A stretch of DNA of 64,000 nucleotides from Rubricoccus sp963708165 (lineage in GTDB: Bacteria > Bacteroidota > Rhodothermia > Rhodothermales > Rubricoccaceae): positions 1,364,001 through 1,428,000 of the forward strand of contig OY970187.1 in the NCBI GenBank assembly GCA_963708165.1. The letters run 5' to 3'. The position numbers were made by a program, and so were the translations under genes. Positions 33,680-43,935 of this stretch are shown here, piece after piece. The notes below the pieces were generated by a model that saw only the letters and a list, made by a program, of their open reading frames with translations, was not told the DNA's origin and searched no databases. Position 1 is the first letter of the stretch, and each line of letters begins with the position of its first letter.

Positions 33680-36358
33680 TCAGCGCAGGCCCATGAGGCG
33701 GCTGCGCTCGGCCGTGGCGACAGCCAGGCGGGCGAACTCGCCGTCGCCGCGTGCCATGCGCTCTTCGGCGGCGCGCGCGAGTGCCCGCGCGGCCTCGCGC
33801 TGGCCCATGCGCCAGAGGCACTCGGAAAGCGCGCTCTGCGCCTCGGCGATGCGCCAGTGGCCGGGCGTGGCCTGCTCGCGGATGGACAGGGCCTGGCGCA
33901 ACGGCGCCTCGGCCTCTGGCGCGCGGTCCTGGAGCAAAAGGGCCTCGCCCAAGCCTGTCATGGGGTAGGGGCGCGCGGTGTGGAGTGCGGGCGTGGCGGC
34001 GCGGTCGTGCGTGGCGAGCGAGCGGCGGAACCACAGTTCTGCTGTGGGGCCGTCGCCTCTGGCGAGGTGAAGCATTCCGACGTGCGCCTCGGTGTGCCCC
34101 ACGCGCAGATGGTCATCGCCGTGGAGGTCGCGGTAGATGGCGAGCGAGCGCATCAGCATGGGCTCGGCCTCCTCCAGAAGCTGATCGTCGCCGCCGGAGA
34201 GGAGCGCGCGGTCTTTGAGCAGCAGCGCTACGTTGCTCAGCGCGAGCGCGTACTCGGGGTGGCGCTCCCCGTAGGCGGCCTCGAAGATGCCGAGCGCCTG
34301 GCGGTAAAACGGCTCAGCGCCCGCGTAGTCACCGCCGTTCTTACGGATCACGCCGATCTCGTTGAGCGCGCTGCCCAGCCGTGGATTCTCCGGCCCAAAG
34401 AGCGCGCGGTAGCGGTCGGCGGCGAGCCGGTAATGCGCCTCGGCTTCGTCCAGCCGCCCCTGGCGGCGCCAGAGGCTGCCCAGGGCTGCGGTCGTGTGTG
34501 CGACGACCGCGGCGGTGTCGCCCAGCGCGCGCTGGCGGATCGCGAGGGCGCTCACGAGGTGCGGCTCGGCGTCGGCAAAGCGGCCTTCCTGGGTCAGGTT
34601 GACACCCATCGCGTGGTGCAGCGCGGCCACGGCCGGATGCTCGGCGCCCAGGGCTCGCTCGCCTTCCTTGATCGCGCCCGTGAGAAGCGCCTCGGCTTCG
34701 GCGTAGCGCGACTGGCGGGAGAAGAGGAGTGCGAGGTCGGCCTGGCTTTGCAGCACGTCGGGGTGGGCGGGCGCAAAGAGCCTCTGGCGCGTGGCGAGCG
34801 CGGACCGCTGCAGCGCTTCAGCGCGCTCGAACTCACCCAGGTTGCCATACACCTTGCCGATGGACGCCTCGACGGACGCGCGCGCGCGGTCGTCGCCGCG
34901 GAGCCCGGTGCGAAGGCGCGCCGCGGTGCGGTCCAACAGATCTAGCGCCGAGACCTCGCGCCCTCCGGTTTGATCGGGGTCCACGTCGCCCAGCAGGTCG
35001 AGTAGCACCTGGCTGCTCGCCAGCGCGCGGTCCCGCTCGCGCCCGGCTTCGCCCGCCGCCCATGTCGCCACGCCCGCCACGGCGAGAATGGCGGCCAGCA
35101 CTACGCCAGAGGCTGCCACGCCTACGCGATGCCGCCCGGCGAACCGGCGCACGCGGTAGCCCACCGTCGCGGGCCTCGCCTCCACGGGCAGACCCGCGAG
35201 GTAGCGCTCGACATCGCGCGCGAAGTCCCCGGCGCTCTGGTACCGGCGCGCGGGCTCCTTGCGCAGCGCCTTGAGAGCGATGCGGTCCAGGTCGCCGCGC
35301 AAGCGGCGGCGCAGCTTTTCGGGCGTCGTCTGCCTCTGGCGGGCCGACTCTGCGCAGTCTGCCTCGGGGAGTTGATCTGCCCGGCTGGGCGGCGGCGGCA
35401 CCGTCCCGACGATGGCGCGCTCGATCTCGGCGGGCGAGCCGCCCGCGACGCGGATCGGGCGGCAGCCCGCCAGAAGCTCGTAGAGCAGCACACCCAGCCC
35501 GTACACGTCGGTGGCGGTGGTGATGGTGCCGCCGCTCACCTGCTCCGGTGCGGCGTATCCAGGTGTGAGCACCCAGGCGCCCGTGCGCGTGTGGTCGGGC
35601 TCTGGCGTGTCCAGCAGCTTCGCGATGCCGAAGTCCAGCAGCTTCACCTGCGGCGCCGAGGCGGCGTGTGAGCCTCTGGCGCCAGAGGCCGTCGCGTCCT
35701 CGACCACGAGCACGTTGGACGGCTTCAGATCGCGGTGGACGACGAGGTTCTGGTGTGCGTAGGCGACGGCGCGGGCCACCTGCACGAACAGCGCGAGCCG
35801 CGCGTCGATGCCCAGAGTTCGGGCGTCGCAAAAGTCCGTGATGGGCTCGCCCTCCACGTATTCCAGCGCGAGGTAGGGCCGCCCGTCGTCGGTGACGCCG
35901 CCATCGAGCAGGCGGCTGATGTGCGGGTGCGAGAGCCCCGCGAGGATGCGGCGCTCGGCGCGGAAGCGCTCAATCACATCGGCGCTGCGGCCGGGATGCA
36001 CGAGCTTGACCGCGGCGGTCTGCTCGAAATCGCCCTCGGCGCGCTCGGCGAGCCACACAGCGCCCATCCCGCCGTGCCCGACCTCGCGCACGAGCCGCCA
36101 CGGCCCCACGCACTCGCCACGCTCGGCGCCAGAGGCCTCTGGCGCCACGACGCGCGCGAGGCCGTCGCCGAAAAACACCGTCGCCTCATCGTCCAGGCTG
36201 AGCAGCGCCAGCACCTCGTCGCGAAGAGCCGGATCGGGCGCACCCTGCAGGTCCAGGCAGGCGCTGTCGAGAAAGAGGGAGCGCTCGGCAGGTGGCATCT
36301 CGGCGGCGTCTGCAAAGACGGCCTCGATGCGCGCCCAGCGGTCGGGGTCGAGGTCCAC
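33680..36358 (-). CDS. Membrane-anchored Ser/Thr protein kinase with TPR repeats
   Basis: 892 residues. The PknB-type kinase domain has the glycine loop GHGGMGAVW (94-102), Lys118 in AAVKLV, HRDLKPSN (208-215), DFGIAKLL (242-249) and APEQ (270-273). A single membrane helix lies at about 412-435, and at least six tetratricopeptide repeats of the ALGxxHPxxA/xxxNxxxL type fill the C-terminus, outside the cytoplasm. Between HRDLKPSN and DFG there is an unusual loop, ATASGARGSHAASAP, containing a palindrome-encoded SGARG (35672-35689), where relatives have almost no residues. Substrates are unknown. Confidence 0.92.
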   Translation of the reverse strand: MDLDPDRWARIEAVFADAAEMPPAERSLFLDSACLDLQGAPDPALRDEVLALLSLDDEATVFFGDGLARVVAPEASGAERGECVGPWRLVREVGHGGMGAVWLAERAEGDFEQTAAVKLVHPGRSADVIERFRAERRILAGLSHPHISRLLDGGVTDDGRPYLALEYVEGEPITDFCDARTLGIDARLALFVQVARAVAYAHQNLVVHRDLKPSNVLVVEDATASGARGSHAASAPQVKLLDFGIAKLLDTPEPDHTRTGAWVLTPGYAAPEQVSGGTITTATDVYGLGVLLYELLAGCRPIRVAGGSPAEIERAIVGTVPPPPSRADQLPEADCAESARQRQTTPEKLRRRLRGDLDRIALKALRKEPARRYQSAGDFARDVERYLAGLPVEARPATVGYRVRRFAGRHRVGVAASGVVLAAILAVAGVATWAAGEAGRERDRALASSQVLLDLLGDVDPDQTGGREVSALDLLDRTAARLRTGLRGDDRARASVEASIGKVYGNLGEFERAEALQRSALATRQRLFAPAHPDVLQSQADLALLFSRQSRYAEAEALLTGAIKEGERALGAEHPAVAALHHAMGVNLTQEGRFADAEPHLVSALAIRQRALGDTAAVVAHTTAALGSLWRRQGRLDEAEAHYRLAADRYRALFGPENPRLGSALNEIGVIRKNGGDYAGAEPFYRQALGIFEAAYGERHPEYALALSNVALLLKDRALLSGGDDQLLEEAEPMLMRSLAIYRDLHGDDHLRVGHTEAHVGMLHLARGDGPTAELWFRRSLATHDRAATPALHTARPYPMTGLGEALLLQDRAPEAEAPLRQALSIREQATPGHWRIAEAQSALSECLWRMGQREAARALARAAEERMARGDGEFARLAVATAERSRLMGLR
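35672..35689. repeat. 18-bp palindrome inside the kinase catalytic domain
   Basis: Perfect copy that appears as an in-frame insertion between the catalytic loop and the DFG motif. Confidence 0.9.
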
Positions 36359-36378
36359 GGTGGTGGGCGTGCGGGGCT

Positions 36379-36386
36379 CTAAACGT
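36379..36386 (-). promoter_or_regulatory. Putative -7 box of the kinase gene
   Basis: TACGTTTA on the minus strand, 20 nt before the kinase start. No -33 partner is clear. Confidence 0.3.
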
Positions 36387-36478
36387 ACGGCGTTGGTTTT
36401 CCGAGTGCGAGGCGCGCGCCTCTGGCGCCGGAGGCGCTGCGAATCACCACTCGCGCCAGAGGCTACCGGCGCCAGAGT

Positions 36479-37234
36479 CTACTGGCGCCGCTCATAGGCG
36501 TCGCGCGAGCGGGCGTAGTCGCGGCGGAGGTGATCGGTGACGCGCTGTGCGGCGAAGTCCGCGAGGCGGTCCAGGCCGGTGGCCATCTCGGCCGAAGACA
36601 GCCGAGCCAGAGCGCGCGCGGTGATGACGTTTCCGGCGGCGGCGGGAAGCCCGAACAAGGAGCCGGTCAGCACTTCGCGTTCCTGGATGCGGCCGCTCCA
36701 GAGCTCGCGCCCAGTTGCAGCTTCCAGCAAAAGGAGGTCGCCCTCGATGACGAAAAACGTGGCGCCTTCGAAGGAGTCGGCGACGAGCGCGTAGTCCCGG
36801 ACGCGGAGGTCGAGGATAAAGTCAGCGCCAGAGGGGCGCGATGCGGGCGCAAAGCGGAGCGCCTCGGCGCTCCCGGCGAGCACCTGCCGCGCGATGCGGT
36901 CGGCTACGTCCACGCGCGCCACGGCGCTGTCCAGCCGCGCCTGCGCACGCTGGGCCTGCCTGTACTTCTCGGCGGCGGTGCCCACGCGCGCCATGTTGCC
37001 GAGCGGATCGCGCAACCGAACCGCGCCCTCCTCTGGGCTTCCGGCCTGCACGCGCGGGTGCGGCGGGATGGCGGCGACGATGGCCACGCGCGACCGGTCC
37101 AGCGAGACCTCGCGCAGGCGGTTGGACGGTCCGCACGCGGCGAGCGCAGGCAGCATCGCGAGAAGCAAGGCTATCGCCGCCAGAGGCCGGGCGCGGAGGA
37201 CAGAGGACAAGCGGGAATCGGTCGTGCGGAACAC
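36479..37234 (-). CDS. Lipoprotein of unknown function
   Basis: 251 residues from GTG at 37234. A long signal region ends in lipobox LAAC at about residue 34. The mature part has VAIVAAIPPHPRVQAGSPEEGAVRLRDPLGN, a helical EKYRQAQRAQARLDSAVARVDVADRIARQVL and alternating beta strands with VIEGDLLLLEAATGRELWSGRIQER. It resembles envelope lipoproteins that form alpha/beta domains, but I do not recognise the family. It is divergent from the ferredoxin gene. Confidence 0.65.
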   Translation of the reverse strand: MFRTTDSRLSSVLRARPLAAIALLLAMLPALAACGPSNRLREVSLDRSRVAIVAAIPPHPRVQAGSPEEGAVRLRDPLGNMARVGTAAEKYRQAQRAQARLDSAVARVDVADRIARQVLAGSAEALRFAPASRPSGADFILDLRVRDYALVADSFEGATFFVIEGDLLLLEAATGRELWSGRIQEREVLTGSLFGLPAAAGNVITARALARLSSAEMATGLDRLADFAAQRVTDHLRRDYARSRDAYERRQ

Positions 37235-37256
37235 AGGTGTGCGGCGGAGGGTGCGC

Positions 37257-37264
37257 TAGTTTAG
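37257..37264 (+). promoter_or_regulatory. Putative -7 box of the ferredoxin gene
   Basis: TAGTTTAG, 68 nt before the ferredoxin ATG, of the recurrent TAGnTTnG form. Confidence 0.3.
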
Positions 37265-37332
37265 CCGCCCCGCTTCCCCTTCCGGTAACGGCGCCTCTGG
37301 CGCCCGCCCCACGCCCAGCTTTACGCCCCGTT

Positions 37333-37695
37333 ATGCCGTACGTCGTCGCCCAGCCCTGCATCAACTGCAAGCACACCGACTGTGTCGAGGTGTGCCCGGT
37401 GGACTGCTTCTACGAAGGCCCCAACTTCCTCGTCATCAACCCGGACGAGTGCATCGACTGCAACGCCTGTGTGCCGGTGTGCCCCGTAGAGGCCATCTAC
37501 GCCGACGACGAGTTGCCCGAAGAGTGGACGCATTACGCGGAATGGAATACCTACCTCGCCAACCAGTGGCAGGGGCTGGGCTACAACATCACAGAGAAAA
37601 AAGAGGCGCTCCCGCAGGCCGAAGAGTGGGCCAGCGGTCCGCAGGCCGAGGCCAAGAACGAGGAGGACATTCTCACGTGGGAGGGCGCGGAGTAA
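37333..37695 (+). CDS. fdxA: 7Fe/8Fe ferredoxin of the FdxA type
   Basis: 120 residues from ATG at 37333. The N-terminus CINCKHTDCVEVCPVDC gives CxxCxxxxCxxxCP, the spacing of a [3Fe-4S] site. A second cluster, CIDCNACVPVCP, is a standard [4Fe-4S] motif. The acidic C-terminal extension (EEWTHYAEWNTYLANQWQGLGYNITEKKEAL) is typical of FdxA-like 7Fe ferredoxins. It is a soluble electron carrier; no redox partner is encoded beside it. Confidence 0.92.
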   Translation: MPYVVAQPCINCKHTDCVEVCPVDCFYEGPNFLVINPDECIDCNACVPVCPVEAIYADDELPEEWTHYAEWNTYLANQWQGLGYNITEKKEALPQAEEWASGPQAEAKNEEDILTWEGAE

Positions 37696-37697
37696 CC

Positions 37698-37746
37698 GCC
37701 TCTAGCGCCAGAGGCGCCGCGCGTCCGGGCCTCTGGTGCTAGAGGC
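37698..37746. repeat. Two diverged palindromes after the ferredoxin
   Basis: GCCTCTAGCGCCAGAGGC (37698-37715) and GCCTCTGGTGCTAGAGGC (37729-37746), each with one or two changed bases, between convergent ferredoxin and zinc-ribbon genes. Confidence 0.82.
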
Positions 37747-37748
37747 CC

Positions 37749-38111
37749 CTACCGGTTCCGGAACAGGTCGCCTCCGGTGATCGCTAGGAGTACGCCCAGC
37801 CCAATCGCTGCCCAGCCGAGCACTCGACCTCCGAACACGGCCTCTGGCGCGCTGAACAAGGGACCCTGCACGAACAGAGGCATGAGCGCGACGAGGAACA
37901 CACCGACGGCGAGCAGCGCCAGAGGCACCACGCGCAAGCGCTGAGCCAGAAAGACGTGGGGGCTTTCGGCCGACGGTTCGGCGGGCGCCTCGCTTTCGAA
38001 CGGGAGGCCACAGGCCGAGCAGACCGGCGCCTCTGGCGACGCCTTTGCACCGCAGCGGTTGCAGGCCTGGAGGCGGGCGAGCTTCGACGGGAATCCGGGG
38101 CCGGGCGTCAT
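37749..38111 (-). CDS. Zinc-ribbon membrane protein of unknown function
   Basis: 120 residues. The N-terminal CNRCGAKASPEAPVCSACG is a CxxC...CxxC zinc ribbon. An acidic linker and two membrane helices (VVPLALLAVGVFLVALMPLFV, VLGWAAIGLGVLLAITGGDLF) follow. It is divergent from mnmG, with the two starts 38 bp apart. No function is assigned. Confidence 0.68.
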   Translation of the reverse strand: MTPGPGFPSKLARLQACNRCGAKASPEAPVCSACGLPFESEAPAEPSAESPHVFLAQRLRVVPLALLAVGVFLVALMPLFVQGPLFSAPEAVFGGRVLGWAAIGLGVLLAITGGDLFRNR

Positions 38112-38148
38112 AGGGCGCTGTATCCTGGGAAAAACGAAACCTACTTCG

Positions 38149-40152
<2,004 letters not shown>

Positions 40153-40155
40153 AAC

Positions 40156-40272
40156 CGCCCCCTTGAGGGGGCTCCCGGCGCCAGCCGGGCGGGGGTGTTC
40201 GCCCTCGCCCGACGCACGCGCTCGTCCGAACACCCTCCGCCCGCTTCGCGGGCACCTCCCTCAAGGGAGGAG
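40156..40272. repeat. Imperfect inverted repeat between mnmG and rsmG
   Basis: The left arm starts CCCCCTTGAGGGGGC and contains GGGGGTGTTCG; the right arm has CGAACACCCTCC and ends TCCCTCAAGGGAGG. Arms are about 44 bp and largely complementary, a REP/MITE-like intergenic element. Its right end supplies the purine-rich GGGAGGAG just before the rsmG start. Confidence 0.8.
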
Positions 40273-40276
40273 TCAG

Positions 40277-40960
40277 ATGCCGAGGCACGCCCTCCACATG
40301 ATCGACCCCATCGCCGCGCTCGACGCAGGCCAGACCGAAAAACTCGACCGGTTCGCCGCCGAACTCGTGCGGATGAACAAGCACGTCAATCTCGTCGCGC
40401 CGACCACGCTGCGCGAGGGCGAGCTGGAGCGCGTGCACCTGCGGCACAGCCTTGCGCTCTCCACCCGCGCGTTTCCACCCAGCGCGACGGTCGTGGACTG
40501 GGGCGCGGGCGGCGGCCTGCCCACCGTGCCTCTGGCGATCGCGTTTCCCCAAACGCAGTTCGTCGCCGTGGACGCGGTCGGCAAGAAGATGGAGGCCGTG
40601 CGGACGTTTGCGCGCCGCCTGGGGCTACGCAACCTCGGCGTTTGGATCGGCCGCGCCGAGGAGTACGACGGTCCGGCTCCGCACTTTTGCGTGAGCCGCG
40701 CGACGGCGCCTCTGGCGGACCTGTGGGCGTGGACCGCGCGCGTGATCCAGCCTCTGGCGGAGCCGCCTACGCCAGAGGCGGAAGGCATCTGGCAACCCGG
40801 CCTGATCACGCTCAAAGGCGGCAACCTGGACGAGGAAGTCGCGGCGATGCACGCCGCGCACCCCGGGCTTACCACGAGCCGCACCTACCTCAAGGCGTTG
40901 CTCGGGCCGGGCTACCCCAGCAAGATGATCCTCGAAGTGCGTCCCGGCGACGAGGTCTGA
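40277..40960 (+). CDS. rsmG: 16S rRNA (guanine-527-N7)-methyltransferase
   Basis: 227 residues from ATG at 40277, preceded by GGGAGGAG, one of the few good Shine-Dalgarno sequences here. NKHVNLVAPTTLRE, the SAM-binding VVDWGAGGGLPTVPLAIAFP, FVAVDAVGKKMEAVRTFARRLGL and SRATAPLADLWAW match RsmG/GidB. It methylates G527 of 16S rRNA. It follows mnmG in the conserved gidA-gidB order, separated by the inverted repeat. A palindrome starts directly after the TGA stop. Confidence 0.95.
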   Translation: MPRHALHMIDPIAALDAGQTEKLDRFAAELVRMNKHVNLVAPTTLREGELERVHLRHSLALSTRAFPPSATVVDWGAGGGLPTVPLAIAFPQTQFVAVDAVGKKMEAVRTFARRLGLRNLGVWIGRAEEYDGPAPHFCVSRATAPLADLWAWTARVIQPLAEPPTPEAEGIWQPGLITLKGGNLDEEVAAMHAAHPGLTTSRTYLKALLGPGYPSKMILEVRPGDEV

Positions 40961-40978
40961 GCCTCTGGCGCCAGAGGC
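40961..40978. repeat. 18-bp palindrome abutting the rsmG stop
   Basis: Perfect copy beginning on the base after the rsmG TGA; a separate terminator hairpin lies 10 bp further on. Confidence 0.9.
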
Positions 40979-40987
40979 TGAAACGAG

Positions 40988-41020
40988 AAGAGGCCCCCGG
41001 CATCGCGCCAGGGGCCTCTT
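40988..41020. terminator. Bidirectional terminator hairpin
   Basis: AAGAGGCCCC (40988-40997) pairs with GGGGCCTCTT (41011-41020), a 10-bp stem, then TGCATTGTTT on the plus strand. It lies between convergent rsmG and the beta-barrel gene and probably serves both. Confidence 0.7.
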
Positions 41021-41041
41021 GCATTGTTTACGCCAAAGACT

Positions 41042-41752
41042 CTACCGGCCGAAGCGGTAGACCGCGGCGACGCTGAAGACGCCGTTGCGCGGGTTGTTGT
41101 CGGCGAAGCCTGGATCCAAAAGTGGGACCGTTGTGTCCTCGTCGGTGATGTCGGTGAAGCCGAGTGTGTACCGCAGGTCGACCGCGAAAGGGCCGGCACC
41201 GATCGTCGCACCGAGCGCGCCTGCAAGGTCGAAGGACTTGAAGCCATACTCCCCGTCATCCTCTCGATCAGACAGTTCGCAAGTGTCGACAACTTGGCCG
41301 CCAATCTCGGACTCGAAGCCGGAGCAGCCCAATCCTTCGTTAATCTTGAAGGACGGCACCACGCCCGCCTGAAGACCGACTTCCAAAGCACTGCCCGTCG
41401 GCACCGTGAGGTTGAGCAGGACTGGGACGTCGATGTAGTCCACCTTTAGTGTCAACTTGCCATCGAAAGGGAGTCCAACCACATCCGTGTCGTAGTCGAC
41501 GGCGTATCCCTTTTGGGAGTACAGCGCCTCAGCGCGGAGGCCGATCACAGGAGTAAACGGAATGTCAGCCGTGATACCACCCACGAAGCCGAGGCGTGCC
41601 TGTTTGTCGACGCCTTCTTCCTCAAAACCGACTTCGTCGTCGAAGAGGATGGTGGCGGTGTTGAGACCGGCTTTGATGCCGAAGGAGGGAGACTGCGCCT
41701 GAGCGGTGGCGGCGAAGGCCAGCAGCGCAAGGGCGAGAAGGGAGAAACGCAT
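41042..41752 (-). CDS. Outer-membrane beta-barrel protein (porin-like)
   Basis: 236 residues. The signal peptide MRFSLLALALLAFAATAQAQ is followed by alternating amphipathic strands (FGIKAGLNTATILFDDEVGF, GLRAEALYSQKGYAVDYDT, VDYIDVPVLLNLTVPTG, FAVDLRYTLGFTDI, GVFSVAAVYRFGR) ending in an aromatic/Arg terminus. This matches the PF13568-type outer-membrane beta-barrel common in Bacteroidota. Two cysteines sit in a central loop. It is a paralogue in style of the next gene. Confidence 0.85.
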   Translation of the reverse strand: MRFSLLALALLAFAATAQAQSPSFGIKAGLNTATILFDDEVGFEEEGVDKQARLGFVGGITADIPFTPVIGLRAEALYSQKGYAVDYDTDVVGLPFDGKLTLKVDYIDVPVLLNLTVPTGSALEVGLQAGVVPSFKINEGLGCSGFESEIGGQVVDTCELSDREDDGEYGFKSFDLAGALGATIGAGPFAVDLRYTLGFTDITDEDTTVPLLDPGFADNNPRNGVFSVAAVYRFGR

Positions 41753-41890
41753 AGGAATGAGGAAGAGGCCTCAGGCCAAGTGTTTTGAAGGAGAGCACCC
41801 GCCGAGTGCGGGCGCCCATGTACGCCGTGCCTCTGGCGAGTTCCGCCAGAGGCGTAAAGGGATCACGCCTTCACAAACAGGAGGAACGTG

Positions 41891-41908
41891 GCCTCTGGCG
41901 CCAGAGGC
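41891..41908. repeat. 18-bp palindrome abutting the second beta-barrel stop
   Basis: Perfect copy whose last base is the first of the minus-strand stop at 41908. Confidence 0.9.
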
Positions 41909-42525
41909 TAGTAGCGCGGGCCGCCGAAGCGGACGCCGAAGGTGAACGAGACCGCCTGGTTCTTCAAGTCCGCGAGGTCACCGTTCTGAAAGCCGTCGGA
42001 GCCGCTGAGCAAGATGCGGCCGAACTGTGGGCTGTCGCTTACTTGAGCGAGGCCGAGCGAGTAGCGCCCCTCGACGTAGTACGGCCCCGCACCCAGGTCG
42101 ACGCCGATGAGCGCGCCGTAGTCCAAGTTGGCGTCGATGTCCGTGTCACGGTCCGTGACGCTCGTGCGCACGGGAATGCCGGCGTAGCCGCCGAGCGTGA
42201 CGCCGCCGTCGAGCAGCTCCCCGATGGGTACCGCGAGGCGCACGTACGCCGGAATCTCGATGTAGTCAAAGGAATAGGTCTCGTCCACGACTTCGTCGCG
42301 GGCGCCTTTCTGTGAGTACAGAACCTCGGCGCCGATGCCGAAGCCTGGATTGACATCGAAGCGCGTCGTGATGCCGCCGACGGCACCCAACTTGGGATCG
42401 AGGCCGTCAGAGCTGGGGCCGGAGAAGAACGTGGTGTTCAGCCCACCTTTGACGCCAAAGGTGACCTGAGAGGATGCAAAGGGCGCGGCAGCCAGAACGA
42501 GGGCCGCAAGGAGAAGAGAACGCAT
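41908..42525 (-). CDS. Outer-membrane beta-barrel protein (porin-like), second copy
   Basis: 205 residues from ATG at 42525, with signal peptide MRSLLLAALVLAAAPFASSQ. Strands such as VTFGVKGGLNTTFFSG, FGIGAEVLYSQKGARDEV, FDYIEIPAYVRLAVPIG, YYVEGRYSLGLAQV and VSFTFGVRFGGPRY follow the same plan as the gene at 41042, including the conserved GAEVLYSQKGA segment, so the two arose by duplication. The start is chosen because the longer frame upstream has no signal sequence and passes through motif copies. Confidence 0.85.
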   Translation of the reverse strand: MRSLLLAALVLAAAPFASSQVTFGVKGGLNTTFFSGPSSDGLDPKLGAVGGITTRFDVNPGFGIGAEVLYSQKGARDEVVDETYSFDYIEIPAYVRLAVPIGELLDGGVTLGGYAGIPVRTSVTDRDTDIDANLDYGALIGVDLGAGPYYVEGRYSLGLAQVSDSPQFGRILLSGSDGFQNGDLADLKNQAVSFTFGVRFGGPRY

Positions 42526-42782
42526 GAGAGTGCGGGAGGTGTGGGTAAAGAGCCCGGGACGAGTGCAGTACGCAAGCCGCGCGCCAGTCGTGCCCGGTGA
42601 CACCGCGCGCGGCGCCAGAGGCAGCCTCTGGCGCAACAAAAGCGAAATGACGAGCCAAACGCGCGAACGGCGCGGCGTGTCAGGCGTTGACATTGGGCTG
42701 TCACCCCCTCTGCGTATCGTCGCCTCTGGCGGACGCGCGCGACCACTCGCGCGGTCGTCCCCTGTCACCCGCCCTCCCCAGC

Positions 42783-43781
42783 ATGGCCCGCTCCGACCGC
42801 TCCCTCAACAAAACCGAGCGCCTCTTCGCCCTCGTGCTGCTTTTGCAGAACCGGCCGAACATGACCTCGCGCGATCTCGCCGAGCATTTCGCCGTCAGCC
42901 GCCGGACCATCTTCCGCGACCTCCGCACGTTGGGCGAGAGCGGTGTGCCGCTGACCTACGCCGAGGCGGGCGGCTACGAGATCCTGGAAGGCTATCAGCT
43001 TCCGCCGCTCATGTTCAGCGCCCGCGAGGCCGCCACGCTGCTCGTCGGCACGGCGTTTACCAAGCTCCAGCCCGACGCCAGCCTGCGGACCGACGCCGAC
43101 GCGGTGGCGATGAAAATCCGCTCGGTTCTTCCCGAGTCGGTCCGCGACTACATCGACCGCTTGCAGGAGCGCACCGTGCTCTCGCCGTTCAACGACGTGC
43201 AAGATCAGCGCGCGGCCTCTGGCGACGAGCAGGGCCTGTGGTTCGAACTCTCCGAAGCCGTCGCCCGCCAGAGGCGCGTCAAGATGACGTACTACGTCGC
43301 CTCGCGAGACGAGGAGACGGTGCGGCTGGTAGACCCGCTCGGGCTGGTCTACTACTCTGACCACTGGAACCTGATCGCCTACGATCACCTCCGCGAGGAC
43401 ATCCGCAACTTCCGGCTGGACCAGATCAAGAAGCTGCGCACGCGCTTCGAGACGTTCCAGACGCCCGACGGCTTCGACCTCAAGGCGCACCTGCGCGAGC
43501 GCGGCGAGAGCCCCAAAAACGTGCGCATGACCGTGCGCTTCCGCACGCGTGCGTGGCGCTGGGCCCGCCGCCAGGTGCCCGCCGATGTGGAGCAGGAGCT
43601 TCGCGAGGACGGCGGCTGGGTGCGCGCCACGTTCGAGTTCGAGAACGCAGGCTACGTCGCCCGCTGGCTCCTCCGCTACGGCACGGACGCCGAAGTGATC
43701 GAGCCCGCGTTGCTGCGCGAGGCCGTGCGCGAGCAGGCCCGCGCCATCGCGGAGCAGTACGCCGACGCGGTACCCGCCTAG
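42783..43781 (+). CDS. WYL-domain transcriptional regulator (YafY type)
   Basis: 332 residues from ATG at 42783. The N-terminal HTH_11 domain (KTERLFALVLLLQNRPNMTSRDLAEHFAVSRRTIFRDLRTLGESGVPL) is followed by a WYL domain about residues 150-230 (VKMTYYVASRDEETVRLVDPLGLVYYSDHWNLIAYDHLREDIRNFRLDQI) and a WCX-like C-terminus. Such regulators bind DNA and sense a ligand or nucleic acid through the WYL pocket. The target is unknown; the nearest divergent gene is the outer-membrane barrel, 257 bp away. Confidence 0.92.
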   Translation: MARSDRSLNKTERLFALVLLLQNRPNMTSRDLAEHFAVSRRTIFRDLRTLGESGVPLTYAEAGGYEILEGYQLPPLMFSAREAATLLVGTAFTKLQPDASLRTDADAVAMKIRSVLPESVRDYIDRLQERTVLSPFNDVQDQRAASGDEQGLWFELSEAVARQRRVKMTYYVASRDEETVRLVDPLGLVYYSDHWNLIAYDHLREDIRNFRLDQIKKLRTRFETFQTPDGFDLKAHLRERGESPKNVRMTVRFRTRAWRWARRQVPADVEQELREDGGWVRATFEFENAGYVARWLLRYGTDAEVIEPALLREAVREQARAIAEQYADAVPA

Positions 43782-43833
43782 CCTCTGGCGGGACCGGCCT
43801 CTGCCGCCAGAGGCGCGCTCATGTTGCGCGGAC

Positions 43834-43897
43834 GGTAGGGACGCCTCGCCGAGGCGTCCGCGGGCGAATGCGGCGCGCTCGGCGAGCACGCCCTACC
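43834..43897. repeat. Inverted repeat GGTAGGG...CCCTACC
   Basis: A 64-bp element with terminal GGTAGGGACGCCTCG and CGAGCACGCCCTACC arms and an inner GACGCCTCGCCGAGGCGTC palindrome. It lies between the WYL gene and the convergent dehydrogenase gene. Confidence 0.72.
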
Positions 43898-43935
43898 CAT
43901 CGCGCCAGAGGCTTAATGTTCTGCCGGAAGTCGCG

